Source: Oscillospiraceae bacterium (lineage in GTDB: Bacteria > Bacillota > Clostridia > Oscillospirales > CAG-272). Taken from it: DNA of 64,000 nucleotides. Positions 18,341 to 27,053 of the stretch are shown one piece after another. Numbering within the stretch: the stretch's first letter is position 1; every line of letters starts with the position of its first letter. Made by a program: the position numbers and the translations under genes. Under the pieces are notes generated by a model. It searched no databases. It was not told the origin of the DNA and saw only the letters and a list, made by a program, of their open reading frames with translations. The DNA lies in the NCBI GenBank assembly GCA_015065385.1, contig SVQK01000024.1, forward strand, positions 1 through 64,000, written 5' to 3'.

Positions 18341-18377
18341 ATCCCGTCTCTCCTTTGCGGGGGAGGCGGGATCCTTT
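18341..18377. terminator. Bidirectional terminator between GH3 and LRR membrane protein
   Basis: ATCCCGTCTCTCC and GGGGAGGCGGGAT pair with wobble positions across a short loop at 18341-18373, between two converging genes. Short A- and T-rich flanks are on both sides. Confidence 0.7.
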
Positions 18378-18381
18378 CCGT

Positions 18382-21153
18382 TTACGGGATCTCGACGGAC
18401 AAAAGCCGCGGGCGCGGAGGCTGGTCGTCGGACGGGGCAAAGCGGTAGACGAGGACGGGTGTGTCCGACCCGCCTTCCGGGAATTCCACGATCACACGCG
18501 CGCCCCCTTCCTCCGTCCGTTCAACGGAGCGGACAGCGGCGGACACAGGCGGGGCATACCACGTCAGAGGGAAGGTTTCGGTGCCCGGATCCCATCCCCA
18601 CGCGGGATCGGTGAAGAGGCTGTCCGGGAGCGTCCAGCCCATGCCGAGCAGCTCGCCGGACGCCCACATCACGGCGGTACTGTTGATCCGGGGTGCGACC
18701 GGGTGATCCGGATCGGAATAGTCCGCGGCTATGTCTGCCGCTTCGAGCGCGATCTGTCCGCCGGCGAAGAGCAGGAAGGGGCAGAGCTCGGGATCTTCTG
18801 CCAGATCGACCGCCGGATCCGCGGCCGGATGAGGGAAGAACCCAGCCAGAGCCCGGGCATACGCCGCAAGGGAGGCGTCGGATTCGAGGGAGGCGAAGGG
18901 ATAGATCCCGTCCTCTTCGGGCAGGGCGGAAGACGGATCGATCCGGACGCTGTCGATGATCGGGAGGATCACCGAATAGAGCCCGCGCTCCCCGTCCCGC
19001 ACGTCCTCTTCGTAGGTCACGGCCTTGAAGTCGAAAATCACCCGGCCCCTCCACGAAAAGGCGGCGATGATCTCCGTCTGAGGGACTACCGTCTCCATGT
19101 CGGATTCGAGGATCAGATACCCGACGCCGTTCGGATTGACGCCCTCGGTGACCATGGTCTGCGGGTGGATCCAGCCGATCCCGAGATAATCCGTCGTCCA
19201 GTTTCCGTTCCCGTCCAGCAGGGAGGAGCGGTCGATCCCGGAGGGGAGGAGCATGCGGTAGGATTCGAGCCCCGAGGCCTCCCGTGAAAGATCGATGTAA
19301 TACGTTCCGTGGAGCCGCCAGGTCTCGGGGATCCGGAGCGTGACCTCCCCCGCCGCGGTTGCGAAGGTCAGGGGAACGACCGCGCGGTTGTCCGGATCCG
19401 TCAGCCGGGGATCCTCGTCCGTCTGCGTGACCGAGGAGGCATAGACGTTGAAGCGGAAGCGGCCGAACTCGTTTTCCCCTTCGACGTTGTCCTCGTCGAT
19501 CCACGAGAGGCTCCCGGCCTTGTACTGCCCGAAGTACCGGTTGAGGTATTCGTTGCAGTCGTAGAGCCCGTGCAGGAGCTTGTCCCCGTTCAGGGACTGG
19601 ATATAGAAGGAGGGGAGTCCGCGCGATTCGTATTCCACAGCCGCCCTTGTCCCGTCCGGAGAGAAGGTGATCCGGTAGGGGATCGAGCTGACGGCGGGGA
19701 GAAAGCTGCGGATGAGGCGTCCATCCCTGTGCATCCAGGTGATGCCGCTGTAGAGGTCCTGATTCCGGTCGAGGAACGCGGTCCATCCGGATTCGGAGCG
19801 CGAGAGGATTTCACTTCGCTCCTCCGCGGCTGAATCCGAGGAGGGCAGGAAATACGCCCGAGCGATCCGGAAGGGAACTTCGCTCCACCGGAGGGCAGTG
19901 TCGGTTCCGTAGGCGGTGGCCTCCATGGCGAGGGTGTACGGCCCGGTCTTCATGAGGATCGTCAGATCATAAAGTCCCGTCCGCCCCCATCCGTTGTCCG
20001 TGAAGATCAGCTGCTCGAACGAAGCCGACGCGGGGAGCTCCGCGTCCTCGGGTACGAACGGCAGGGTATCCGTGACGCCGCTTGCGAGAAGAGCCTGTTC
20101 GTCCGGCTCGAAGTAGAAACGTTTGGACAGAAGCGCGAGCACATAGTCGATCTCCTTCATAAGGGTGTTCCGGTCGCTCAGACGCACGGCCTCGGACGGG
20201 GTGATCAGCCCGCGGTTGATCTCCTCGAGCGGGCACATGCCCCCGGCCTCGTCGGACAGGGCGAAGGGAACGCTGTAAAACGCCCAGTCCCCGATCTGCG
20301 CGTCCTCCGGCACCGATCCGTCCACGGCGGAGACGCACATGGAGAACGCGCCGTCCCCGATGACCCGGACCGAATCCGGCAGATCGACGGATTGGAGCTG
20401 AAAGCATCCCGCGAAGGCGTTGAACCCGATCACCTCCACCCGCTCCCCGAAGTCCATCTCCGTCAGCGCGGAATTCTGGAAGGCGTGGGCGGCGATCGTG
20501 CGGACGGATTCGGGCAGGGCGTAGGAGTCCTCCCCGCTCCGCTCGTATCGGTAAAGGGTTTCCCCGTCCGCCGAGAGGATCACGCCGTCCTCGTCCCGGA
20601 ACGCGGGGTTGTCCGTGTCCACGAGCAGCTTCCACGATCCATTCAGACCGGCGAAGGCCTCCGCGTCCACCTGCCGCACCTGTTCCCCGAGGCGGACGGT
20701 TTCGATCTCCGGGGCGATTTTGTTCGCGTAGAACACCCGGGCGGCGATGGAAATCACCTCTTCCGGCACGGTCAGATCCGTCTCGGAGCCGTCGTAGCGG
20801 GTGAGGATCCCGTCCACGATGTGGAATCCGTCGAGATCGAGCACGCCCTGCTCGGGTTCGGCCTCTGCCTCCGGTTCCCGTACAGGTTCGCGGTCGGAGC
20901 CGGAGGGAACGCTGTCCCCGGAGAGCGGCTCGGATTCTGAAACGACAGGATCCGCCGGGGTGATATCCGACGCTTTTTTGATGAAGAAGATTCCGCCGGC
21001 GATCACGAGGACGGAGGCGGCGAGGGAGGAGATCCGCCGGGCGGCGCGCCGCATCCGATCCCGCCTGAGATCTTCCTTTGTCAGGGTCAGACACTCCTCC
21101 ACGGCGCGCTTGTCCACCCGACCCACCGCGTCGAGAAAATCGATCTGTCTCAT
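18382..21153 (-). CDS. Membrane partner of ECF sigma factor with leucine-rich-repeat ectodomain
   Basis: A 923-residue single-pass membrane protein encoded directly after an ECF sigma factor, start and stop overlapping as ATGA. About 36 cytoplasmic residues with the motif LDAVGRVDKRAV come first, then one membrane helix (about 37-57, RRISSLAASVLVIAGGIFF). An acidic Pro/Glu/Ser linker follows, then BspA-type LRR_5 repeats (about 140-300; SVRTIAAHAFQNSALTEMDF, VEVIGFNAFAGC, VRVIGDGAFSMC). A further 600 or so extracellular residues have no recognised domain. The frame is open to 21555, but that stretch is low-complexity translation of the sigma gene in another frame. By position it is a candidate anti-sigma factor/sensor. 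A second sigma partner in this window (45326-46588) has a similar N-terminal motif (LYALGTVDPRYV) but a different ectodomain. Confidence 0.75.
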   Translation of the reverse strand: MRQIDFLDAVGRVDKRAVEECLTLTKEDLRRDRMRRAARRISSLAASVLVIAGGIFFIKKASDITPADPVVSESEPLSGDSVPSGSDREPVREPEAEAEPEQGVLDLDGFHIVDGILTRYDGSETDLTVPEEVISIAARVFYANKIAPEIETVRLGEQVRQVDAEAFAGLNGSWKLLVDTDNPAFRDEDGVILSADGETLYRYERSGEDSYALPESVRTIAAHAFQNSALTEMDFGERVEVIGFNAFAGCFQLQSVDLPDSVRVIGDGAFSMCVSAVDGSVPEDAQIGDWAFYSVPFALSDEAGGMCPLEEINRGLITPSEAVRLSDRNTLMKEIDYVLALLSKRFYFEPDEQALLASGVTDTLPFVPEDAELPASASFEQLIFTDNGWGRTGLYDLTILMKTGPYTLAMEATAYGTDTALRWSEVPFRIARAYFLPSSDSAAEERSEILSRSESGWTAFLDRNQDLYSGITWMHRDGRLIRSFLPAVSSIPYRITFSPDGTRAAVEYESRGLPSFYIQSLNGDKLLHGLYDCNEYLNRYFGQYKAGSLSWIDEDNVEGENEFGRFRFNVYASSVTQTDEDPRLTDPDNRAVVPLTFATAAGEVTLRIPETWRLHGTYYIDLSREASGLESYRMLLPSGIDRSSLLDGNGNWTTDYLGIGWIHPQTMVTEGVNPNGVGYLILESDMETVVPQTEIIAAFSWRGRVIFDFKAVTYEEDVRDGERGLYSVILPIIDSVRIDPSSALPEEDGIYPFASLESDASLAAYARALAGFFPHPAADPAVDLAEDPELCPFLLFAGGQIALEAADIAADYSDPDHPVAPRINSTAVMWASGELLGMGWTLPDSLFTDPAWGWDPGTETFPLTWYAPPVSAAVRSVERTEEGGARVIVEFPEGGSDTPVLVYRFAPSDDQPPRPRLLSVEIP

Positions 21154-21689
21154 ACCGTGATCCCCTCCTTTTCCAGTCGTTTTTTCAGTCTCTTCCGTAT
21201 CCGTGACAGACGCACGGACGCCGCGTTTTCCGACAGTCCCACCGCCTCCGCCGCCTCCCGCACGCTCTCCCCGAGATAGTACCGGCGCATGAAGAGGACG
21301 CGGGAGGTTTTGTCCATTTCCCTGAGATACCCGGAAATCACGAAGGCCGCGCCGTCGATCTCCTCCTCCGGGGATGGCGTCGAACCGGTCAGATCCGTCA
21401 GCTCCGTCATGAGAACGGTCCGTTTTTCCGCGGTTTTGTACCGGACCCGTTTCAGGGCGTTGTTCCGGGTGAGCGCCGTGAAGAACGCGGGAAGGACGGC
21501 TGGGCGGTGGGGCGGGAGGCTGTTCCACATGCCGAGATAGCTGTCGTTCATGCACTCTTCGGCGTCCTGTCTGTCGCGGAGGATGTTCATGGCGACCGAA
21601 CGGGCGAGCTTGTCATATTTCCGGCTCAGCTCTTCGATGGCGGATTCCGAGCGCGCCCAGAACAGGTCGATGATGTCCGTATCGTTCAC
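21150..21689 (-). CDS. ECF-type RNA polymerase sigma factor
   Basis: A 179-residue sigma-70 family factor with only regions 2 and 4. Region 2 contains LRDRQDAEECMNDSYLGMW and FTALTRNNALKR. Region 4 has the helix-turn-helix VREAAEAVGLSENAASVRLSRIRKRLKK. The start is a GTG at 21689, preceded by AAGGAGGAGAG. The next gene is a transmembrane protein whose ATG overlaps this stop, the usual sigma/anti-sigma layout. The upstream region carries a possible ECF-type promoter and phased A-tracts, which suggests autoregulation. Confidence 0.9.
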   Translation of the reverse strand: MNDTDIIDLFWARSESAIEELSRKYDKLARSVAMNILRDRQDAEECMNDSYLGMWNSLPPHRPAVLPAFFTALTRNNALKRVRYKTAEKRTVLMTELTDLTGSTPSPEEEIDGAAFVISGYLREMDKTSRVLFMRRYYLGESVREAAEAVGLSENAASVRLSRIRKRLKKRLEKEGITV

Positions 21690-21721
21690 ATGCTCTCCTC
21701 CTTGTCTGCTTTTATAGTGTT

Positions 21722-21748
21722 GTACCGTTTCAGGGGGAGGATCTTACA
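21722..21748 (-). promoter_or_regulatory. Possible ECF-type autoregulatory promoter of the sigma gene
   Basis: On the minus strand TGTAAG (21743-21748) is followed after 15 bases by CGGTAC (21722-21727). This resembles ECF promoters (TGTAAC-like -35, CGT-type -10) more than a sigmaA promoter, for which no good -35 is present. The assignment is tentative. Confidence 0.4.
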
Positions 21749-21757
21749 GGGGAAACG

Positions 21758-21785
21758 AAAAAAAACGGAAAAAAACTGAAAAAAA
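21758..21785. repeat. Three phased A-tracts (bent DNA, UP-element-like)
   Basis: Runs of 8, 7 and 7 adenines occupy 21758-21765, 21769-21775 and 21779-21785, so their centres are about 10 bases apart, one helical turn. Such phasing bends DNA. It lies just upstream of the presumed -35 of the sigma gene. Confidence 0.7.
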
Positions 21786-21834
21786 CGGAGAACTCGAGAA
21801 AACGGAGCGCAGAACGGAGCCGGAAGGCAGGATT

Positions 21835-22818
21835 TTAGTCCGGATCCTCTCCGGACGGGGGAATCAGATCCCGGCCGGGTCCCGCGGGCTCGCCCAGAAC
21901 GGGGAATCCCGTCTCGTCGAAAGAGACCTTTTGGATGTTGAAATAGCGCGGGGCGGGCGTGACGGTCTCGTTGTGCTCCTTCATGCCGTGATAGGCGCAC
22001 CAGAGCTCCGTGCCGTCCGGCGAGCGGAAGAAAGAGGCGTGACCGGGGCCGAATACGCCGTTCCCCATCTCAAACAGCGGCTTGCCGTGCTTCCGCCAGT
22101 TCGCGGGATCGCACAGCCTGTCCGGATCGCACCGGTCGCCGCCCGTGTATTCGAGCGCGCCGAGGCAGTAGCGGTCGGACCAGCACCCGTTGCCGGAATA
22201 GACGATGAACAGCCGCTCCGGGGTATCCACGAAGAACGCGCCTTCGTTGATCGCGGCGTTTCCCGTATAGGGCGGGACAAGCTCCCAGTCGTACTCGGCT
22301 CGGGCGATCATGGCGCGGCGGGTCCCGAAGGTCCACGGGTTCTCAAGCTCGACGATGTCCAGCACCTGCCCTCTGTCCACCCGGGAGCAGCAGAGGTACT
22401 GCTTTCCGTCCGGGGCGGTCCAGACGGTCGGATCGATCGAGAAGACGTCCGGGGAGGGCTTGCCTTTGAACCGCCACGGGCCCATCGGATCGTCCGTCTC
22501 GGCCTCCATGATGAAAAGCCGCTTCTCGCCGGGCTCTTGGCGCATTCTGCCGCTTGTGTAGATATACCACCGGCCGTTCGAGCCGCGGTGCATTTCCGGC
22601 GCCCAGAGTTCGCCCCAGATCCCGTCGCGCGGACCGTTCGGCGTGTAGATCACCCGGGAATCCCCGCCCGTGCAGATCGAGGCGGCATGGCGGCTGCGGA
22701 AGAGCTCGAGAACGCTCCCCCGGGTGAAGAGGGCGTAATAATACCCGGTGACGGGATCCCATGTCAGAAAGGGATCGGGGGCGTCATAGGGAGAGATCGG
22801 ATTGCGGAAGGATTTCAT
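21835..22818 (-). CDS. GH43-family glycoside hydrolase
   Basis: A 327-residue five-bladed beta-propeller enzyme of the GH43 type. The catalytic triad can be placed: base Asp in PYDAPDPF (about residue 13-15), pKa-modulating Asp in SIDPTVW, and acid Glu in AAINEGAFF. Further GH43-like strands are WAPEMHRGSNGRWYIYTS and GHASFFRSPDG. There is no signal peptide. Known members cleave alpha-L-arabinofuranosides, beta-xylosides or galactans; which one is not clear here. It has its own consensus promoter, divergent from that of the esterase gene. Confidence 0.88.
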   Translation of the reverse strand: MKSFRNPISPYDAPDPFLTWDPVTGYYYALFTRGSVLELFRSRHAASICTGGDSRVIYTPNGPRDGIWGELWAPEMHRGSNGRWYIYTSGRMRQEPGEKRLFIMEAETDDPMGPWRFKGKPSPDVFSIDPTVWTAPDGKQYLCCSRVDRGQVLDIVELENPWTFGTRRAMIARAEYDWELVPPYTGNAAINEGAFFVDTPERLFIVYSGNGCWSDRYCLGALEYTGGDRCDPDRLCDPANWRKHGKPLFEMGNGVFGPGHASFFRSPDGTELWCAYHGMKEHNETVTPAPRYFNIQKVSFDETGFPVLGEPAGPGRDLIPPSGEDPD

Positions 22819-22863
22819 TTCATGCTCCTTTCAGGGTTCGTGTCGGACGGTTTCTTCACCGGC

Positions 22864-22892
22864 ATTATACCAGAGATCCCGACGGCTGTCAA
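22864..22892 (-). promoter_or_regulatory. SigmaA promoter of the GH43 gene
   Basis: Minus strand TTGACA (22887-22892) and TATAAT (22864-22869) with a 17-base spacer: a full consensus promoter about 45 bases before the GH43 start codon. Confidence 0.85.
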
Positions 22893-22928
22893 GCGACGTG
22901 TTTTTCCGGATCCGCGTGCGGAAAACGG

Positions 22929-22957
22929 TTGATCCGGGCGGCGGGATGTGGTATAAT
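22929..22957 (+). promoter_or_regulatory. SigmaA promoter of the esterase/GH95 unit
   Basis: TTGATC (22929-22934) and TATAAT (22952-22957) with a 17-base spacer, about 30 bases upstream of the esterase start codon. Confidence 0.8.
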
Positions 22958-22987
22958 CAAGAAAAAACCAGAGACAAGGAGTGCACC

Positions 22988-24760
22988 ATGGATACGAGCC
23001 CGTACAAAGTCCTGCCCCGGATCCCGGATGACAGCCGTCTGACCGCGGACCGGCACACCAACACCGTTTTCCCCATCACCCGGTTTTCCTCGCGGGAGGA
23101 CGTGGAAAAGAGAAGGGAGGAGCTGCGCTTCAACCTGCGGATGGCGGCGGGCCTTTACCCGTGGCCGGAGAAGACGCCTCTCTGTGTGAAGCGGGAGCCC
23201 GCCGCGAAGTTTGACGGATTCACCGTGGATAAGATCATGTTCGAGACCCGGCCCGGCTTCTGGTCCACGGGAAATCTCTACCTTCCGGATCCCGCGCCGG
23301 AAAAAGCCCCCGCGATCCTCAACGTCATCGGCCACTGGGAGAGACAGCGGCTCACGCGGATGGATACGGCGGATTATCCCGAACAGCTCGGCAATTTCGC
23401 GCGGATGGGGTTCGTCTGCCTTGTGACCGATATGATCGGGATGGTGGACAGCCGCCAGATTTCCCACCAGTACGGCGGCGGGGAGAAGGAGGAATGGTTG
23501 TCGAACGGGCTGGGCGTGCAGCTCTGGAACAACATCCGCGCGCTGGATCTGCTTTCGTCCATGCCGGAGGTGGATCCGGAGCGGATCGGCGTGACGGGCG
23601 CGTCGGGCGGCGGATCGCAGTCCCTGTTTCTCGCGCTGGTTGACGACCGGATCAAAGCCGCGGCCCCGATCAATATGATCTCCCTCCTGATGCAGGGCGG
23701 ATGCGAGTGCGAGAACGCCCCGGGACTGAGACGCTTCACCGACAACGGGGAGATGTGCGCCATGCTCGCGCCGCGTCCTCTCTTCCTCGCCGGATCCACC
23801 GGGGACTGGACGAGGGAGCAGGAAACACGGGAGGTTCCGGCGGTGCTCGAGGCCTACCGGCAGTACGGCGCGGAGGACATGGTCGAGCACTACTATCAGG
23901 TGGCGGATCACCAGTACAACCGGAAGACGCGGACAAAAGTCTATTCCTTCTTCGCGCGCCATCTCATGGGAAAGGATCCCGGCTGGGTCGAACAGGATAT
24001 CGATTTCGGGGATGTGGACGATCTGACGTGGTTTCGCGGGAAAGGACACGCGCCCGGGCTCGAGGGGGACGAAGCGTTTTTTGAGGCGTTCAAAAAGGAG
24101 CGCGCGGAGCGGATCGCCGGTCTCGGGACTGACGAAAAGCGGAAAATGCTCGCATGGATCACCGGGATCGGGCCGATGAGCACGGTCACGGCGGATCCGA
24201 ACGTCGGACGCGGGGACGGATATGAGATCCGGAAAACCGTCGTCACCTCGGAGCGCGGTCAGCAGATCCCGTGCGCCGCCCTGATCCCGGACGGATGGGA
24301 CGGAAAACGGGCCGCGGTCGTGCTGGACGGGGGAGGGAAGGACATCCTCGACAGCCCCGAGGTTCGGGAGCTGCTCCGGAAAGGCGTCGCCGCGGTCTCG
24401 GGGGATCTCTTCCTGACCGGGGAATACGCGGACGCGCGGGTGAGGGTGCTCGGCGGCGGACAGGGGGAGAAGTATTACACCGCCTTCCACTACACCCCGG
24501 ACGCGTTCCGGGCGCAGGACGTCAGCCTGATCGTGCGTGCGGCGTCTGCGCTTGGCTGTGAGATCGATCTTATAGCCAAGGGATCCGCCGCCGTGTCCGC
24601 TGCCTGCGCGCTTCCGCTTCTCGACGGGATCCGGTCTGCTGAAATCGAGCGGGACGGACTGAACGCCCCCTGCCGGATACCGGGGATCGGCCTGCTCGGT
24701 GGTCCCGCGGGCTGTCTGGAGCTTGCCGCCTGCCGGGTCAAATTGACCCAGTCAACTTGA
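22988..24760 (+). CDS. Alpha/beta-hydrolase, acetyl xylan esterase-like
   Basis: A 590-residue alpha/beta-hydrolase. The nucleophile elbow is GASGGGSQS with Ser at about residue 206, inside RIGVTGASGGGSQSLFLALVDDRIKAAAP. Earlier strands PAILNVIGHWERQRL and MGFVCLVTDMIGMVDS are typical of the acetyl xylan esterase-like/dienelactone-hydrolase-like branch. An Asp could be in LFLAGSTGDWTREQE and a His in YYQVADHQYNRKTR. A second alpha/beta domain-like half follows (residues about 390-590) with no clear nucleophile. No signal peptide is present. The ATG at 22988 follows AAGGAG. It is probably co-transcribed with the GH95 gene. Deacetylating xylan- or glycan-derived oligosaccharides is a reasonable but unproven role. 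Confidence 0.75.
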   Translation: MDTSPYKVLPRIPDDSRLTADRHTNTVFPITRFSSREDVEKRREELRFNLRMAAGLYPWPEKTPLCVKREPAAKFDGFTVDKIMFETRPGFWSTGNLYLPDPAPEKAPAILNVIGHWERQRLTRMDTADYPEQLGNFARMGFVCLVTDMIGMVDSRQISHQYGGGEKEEWLSNGLGVQLWNNIRALDLLSSMPEVDPERIGVTGASGGGSQSLFLALVDDRIKAAAPINMISLLMQGGCECENAPGLRRFTDNGEMCAMLAPRPLFLAGSTGDWTREQETREVPAVLEAYRQYGAEDMVEHYYQVADHQYNRKTRTKVYSFFARHLMGKDPGWVEQDIDFGDVDDLTWFRGKGHAPGLEGDEAFFEAFKKERAERIAGLGTDEKRKMLAWITGIGPMSTVTADPNVGRGDGYEIRKTVVTSERGQQIPCAALIPDGWDGKRAAVVLDGGGKDILDSPEVRELLRKGVAAVSGDLFLTGEYADARVRVLGGGQGEKYYTAFHYTPDAFRAQDVSLIVRAASALGCEIDLIAKGSAAVSAACALPLLDGIRSAEIERDGLNAPCRIPGIGLLGGPAGCLELAACRVKLTQST

Positions 24761-24770
24761 CCCAGTCAAC
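24735..24770. repeat. Overlapping palindromes and 14-bp tandem duplication at esterase/GH95 junction
   Basis: TTGACCCAGTCAAC occurs twice head to tail (24743-24756 and 24757-24770), and each copy is itself an inverted repeat TTGAC-CCA-GTCAA. The first copy also overlaps GGGTCAA-A-TTGACCC (24735-24749), a perfect 7+7 palindrome. The cluster covers the stop codon of the esterase and lies 40 bases before the GH95 start. It may be an operator, an mRNA processing/attenuation hairpin, or a slippage product. Confidence 0.7.
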
Positions 24771-24809
24771 TTGATTTGACGGGAAACAACAGAAAGGAGC
24801 GAACCTTCG

Positions 24810-26948
24810 ATGAAAGAAAACAGACTGTTCTATCAGACTCCGTCCTCCGACTGGAACGAAGCGCTGCCCCTCGGGAACGGAAAGCTCGGCATGATGGTGT
24901 TCGGCGGGATCGGCGAGGAGCGCGTCCAGCTCAACGAAGAGTCCTTCTGGTCCGGATGGGAGTTTCCGGAGTACGACAATCCGGAGACGAAGGAACACCT
25001 CGGAGAGATCCGTGAGCTGATCTTTCAGGGAAAATACGTCGAGGCGCAGAAGCTGTGCGACCGGTACATGGTCTGCCGCGGAGAGGGGCATCACGACGTG
25101 GACGCGGCGTACGGATCCTACCAGACCGCCGGGGATCTGTACCTCACCTTTGCGGAAGACGGGGACGGCGGGGCGTACTGTCGGGAACTCTTCCTCGACG
25201 AAGGGATGGCCCGGGTGTCCGCCGGGGCGCAGAAGCGGGAGTATTTCGTCTCCTGCCGGTACAATACCGCCGTGATCCGGATCGAGGGATGCGCGTCCGA
25301 GCCGCGGATCCGGTACGAGCGGGAGCGGACGTCCGTGATTCCGAACGGGGACGAGATCTTCGCCGTGGGATATCTGCCCCTGAAATTCGCCGTGGTGATC
25401 CGGAAGACATACCGGGACGGAGTGCTCACCGTCTGGGTCACGGCGGCGACGGCCTACCGGTCCGAACTGGATCCGCTCGAAGCCTGCCGGGAAACGCTCG
25501 ACGCCGCGATCGCCGCCGGATATGACGAAGTGAAGGCGGAAAACCGGGCGTATTTCGCCTCCATGATGGGCCGCGCGGGCCTGTCCTTCCCGGGATCCGG
25601 AGCGAAGGCGGACGTGCCGACCGACCGGCGGATCGCGGAACCGGAGGACGATCCGGGGGTAGCGGAGCTCTATTTCAACTTCGGTCGGTATCTTCTGCTC
25701 TCGTCCTCCCGCGGGAAGCTCCCGGCCAACCTGCAGGGGATCTGGTGCAGGGACTACAAAGCTGCGTGGAGCGCGGACTATCACATCAACATCAACATCC
25801 AGATGAACTACTGGTTCGCCGAGGCCGTGGGCTTCTCCGAGCTGATCGAGCCGTTCTTCGCTTTGATCCGGATGATTGCGAAGGCCGGGGAGAAGACGGC
25901 GCGGGAGGCGTACGGCTGTCCCGGATGGGTCGCGCACGTTGTCACGAATCCGTGGGGCTATACCTCCCTCGGCTGCAATCCGGTCTACGGGGCGTTCGCG
26001 GCGGCGGGAGCCTGGTGCCTGCGCCATGTGAAGGAGCGCTGGCTCTACGGTGGGGATCGGGAATGGCTCCGGTCGTTCTATCCTGTGATCCGCGGATCGG
26101 CGGAATTCTTCCTCGCCTATCTCGTGCGGGACCCGAGAAACGGGTATCTTGTGACCGCGCCGGCCAGCTCTCCGGAAAACAGCTTCATCAGCCCGGAGGA
26201 CGGGAGCCGGATCAACATCTGCGCGGGCCCGACCATGGATATCTCGATCATCCGGGAGCTCTTCTCCTTCACCGTCGAGGCGACCGAGATCCTCGGGGAG
26301 GACGCGGCGTTCGCGGAGCGGGTGAAAAAGGCCCTCGCCGAACTGCCCCCGCTCCGGATCGGCTCCTACGGCGGGATCATGGAATGGTCCGAGGATTTCG
26401 AAGAAGCGGAGCCCGGACACCGGCACATGTCCCATCTCTACGGGCTCTATCCCGCCGCCGAGATCACCCCCTCCTCCCCTGAACTCTTCGCCGCGGCCCG
26501 GAAGACCATCGAGCACCGGCTGGCACACGGCGGCGGACACACGGGATGGAGCCGGGCGTGGATCGTCAACTTCTTCGCGCGGCTCGCGGACGGGGAGGCG
26601 GCGTACGAAAACCTGCTGGCTCTGTTCACAAAGAGCACCCTGCCCAATCTCTTCGACAACCACCCGCCCTTCCAGATCGACGGCAACTTCGGCGGAACCG
26701 CGGGGATCGTCGAAATGCTGCTCCAGAGCCACGAAGGCTGCATCCGGCTCCTTCCGGCTCTCCCGGGCGCGTGGAAGGACGGCTCCTTCGAGGGATTCCG
26801 CGCCCGCGGCGGCTTTGTCGTCAGCGCGGAGTGGAAGGATGGCCGCGTGATCCGTTGCACCGTCGAAGGAAAGGACGGCGCAAAAGGAAGAATTCTTTTG
26901 AACGGCGAGACGCACGAGTTTTCCGGACAGTATTCCTATCAGGCGTGA
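24810..26948 (+). CDS. GH95-family glycosidase (alpha-L-fucosidase-like)
   Basis: A 712-residue GH95 enzyme. The N-terminal [19 protein letters not shown] and [10 protein letters not shown] are diagnostic. The (alpha/alpha)6 barrel contains [17 protein letters not shown], whose Asn pair matches the Asn residues that act with the catalytic Asp in bifidobacterial AfcA, and [23 protein letters not shown], which supplies the conserved Asp. GH95 members hydrolyse alpha-1,2-L-fucosides or alpha-L-galactosides by inversion. It lacks a signal peptide, unlike AfcA, so it probably works on imported oligosaccharides. AAAGGAG precedes its start. It follows the esterase by 49 bases that contain the palindrome cluster. 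Confidence 0.9.
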   Translation: MKENRLFYQTPSSDWNEALPLGNGKLGMMVFGGIGEERVQLNEESFWSGWEFPEYDNPETKEHLGEIRELIFQGKYVEAQKLCDRYMVCRGEGHHDVDAAYGSYQTAGDLYLTFAEDGDGGAYCRELFLDEGMARVSAGAQKREYFVSCRYNTAVIRIEGCASEPRIRYERERTSVIPNGDEIFAVGYLPLKFAVVIRKTYRDGVLTVWVTAATAYRSELDPLEACRETLDAAIAAGYDEVKAENRAYFASMMGRAGLSFPGSGAKADVPTDRRIAEPEDDPGVAELYFNFGRYLLLSSSRGKLPANLQGIWCRDYKAAWSADYHININIQMNYWFAEAVGFSELIEPFFALIRMIAKAGEKTAREAYGCPGWVAHVVTNPWGYTSLGCNPVYGAFAAAGAWCLRHVKERWLYGGDREWLRSFYPVIRGSAEFFLAYLVRDPRNGYLVTAPASSPENSFISPEDGSRINICAGPTMDISIIRELFSFTVEATEILGEDAAFAERVKKALAELPPLRIGSYGGIMEWSEDFEEAEPGHRHMSHLYGLYPAAEITPSSPELFAAARKTIEHRLAHGGGHTGWSRAWIVNFFARLADGEAAYENLLALFTKSTLPNLFDNHPPFQIDGNFGGTAGIVEMLLQSHEGCIRLLPALPGAWKDGSFEGFRARGGFVVSAEWKDGRVIRCTVEGKDGAKGRILLNGETHEFSGQYSYQA

Positions 26949-26977
26949 CTGTGACGGAATGAGAACGGAATAAATAA

Positions 26978-27035
26978 AGTACAGGACTTCCGCGCTTTCT
27001 CCTCGGGACGGAGAGAGGCAGGAAGTCCTGTTTTG
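26978..27035. terminator. Bidirectional terminator between GH95 and GH92
   Basis: ACAGGACTTCC (26981-26991) and GGAAGTCCTGT (27021-27031) form a perfect 11-bp stem, followed by TTTTGATT on the plus side. The genes on either side converge. Confidence 0.75.
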
Positions 27036-27053
27036 ATTCGGGGCTTTTGGGGC

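Noticed and set aside
21154-21555. N-terminal extension of the LRR membrane protein
   Set aside because: Overlaps the ECF sigma gene in another frame and is Pro/Arg/Gly-rich; the ATG in the ATGA overlap is the expected start.
24743-24770. 14-bp duplication considered as a transposon target-site duplication
   Set aside because: The copies are directly adjacent and nothing with transposase features lies between or beside them.
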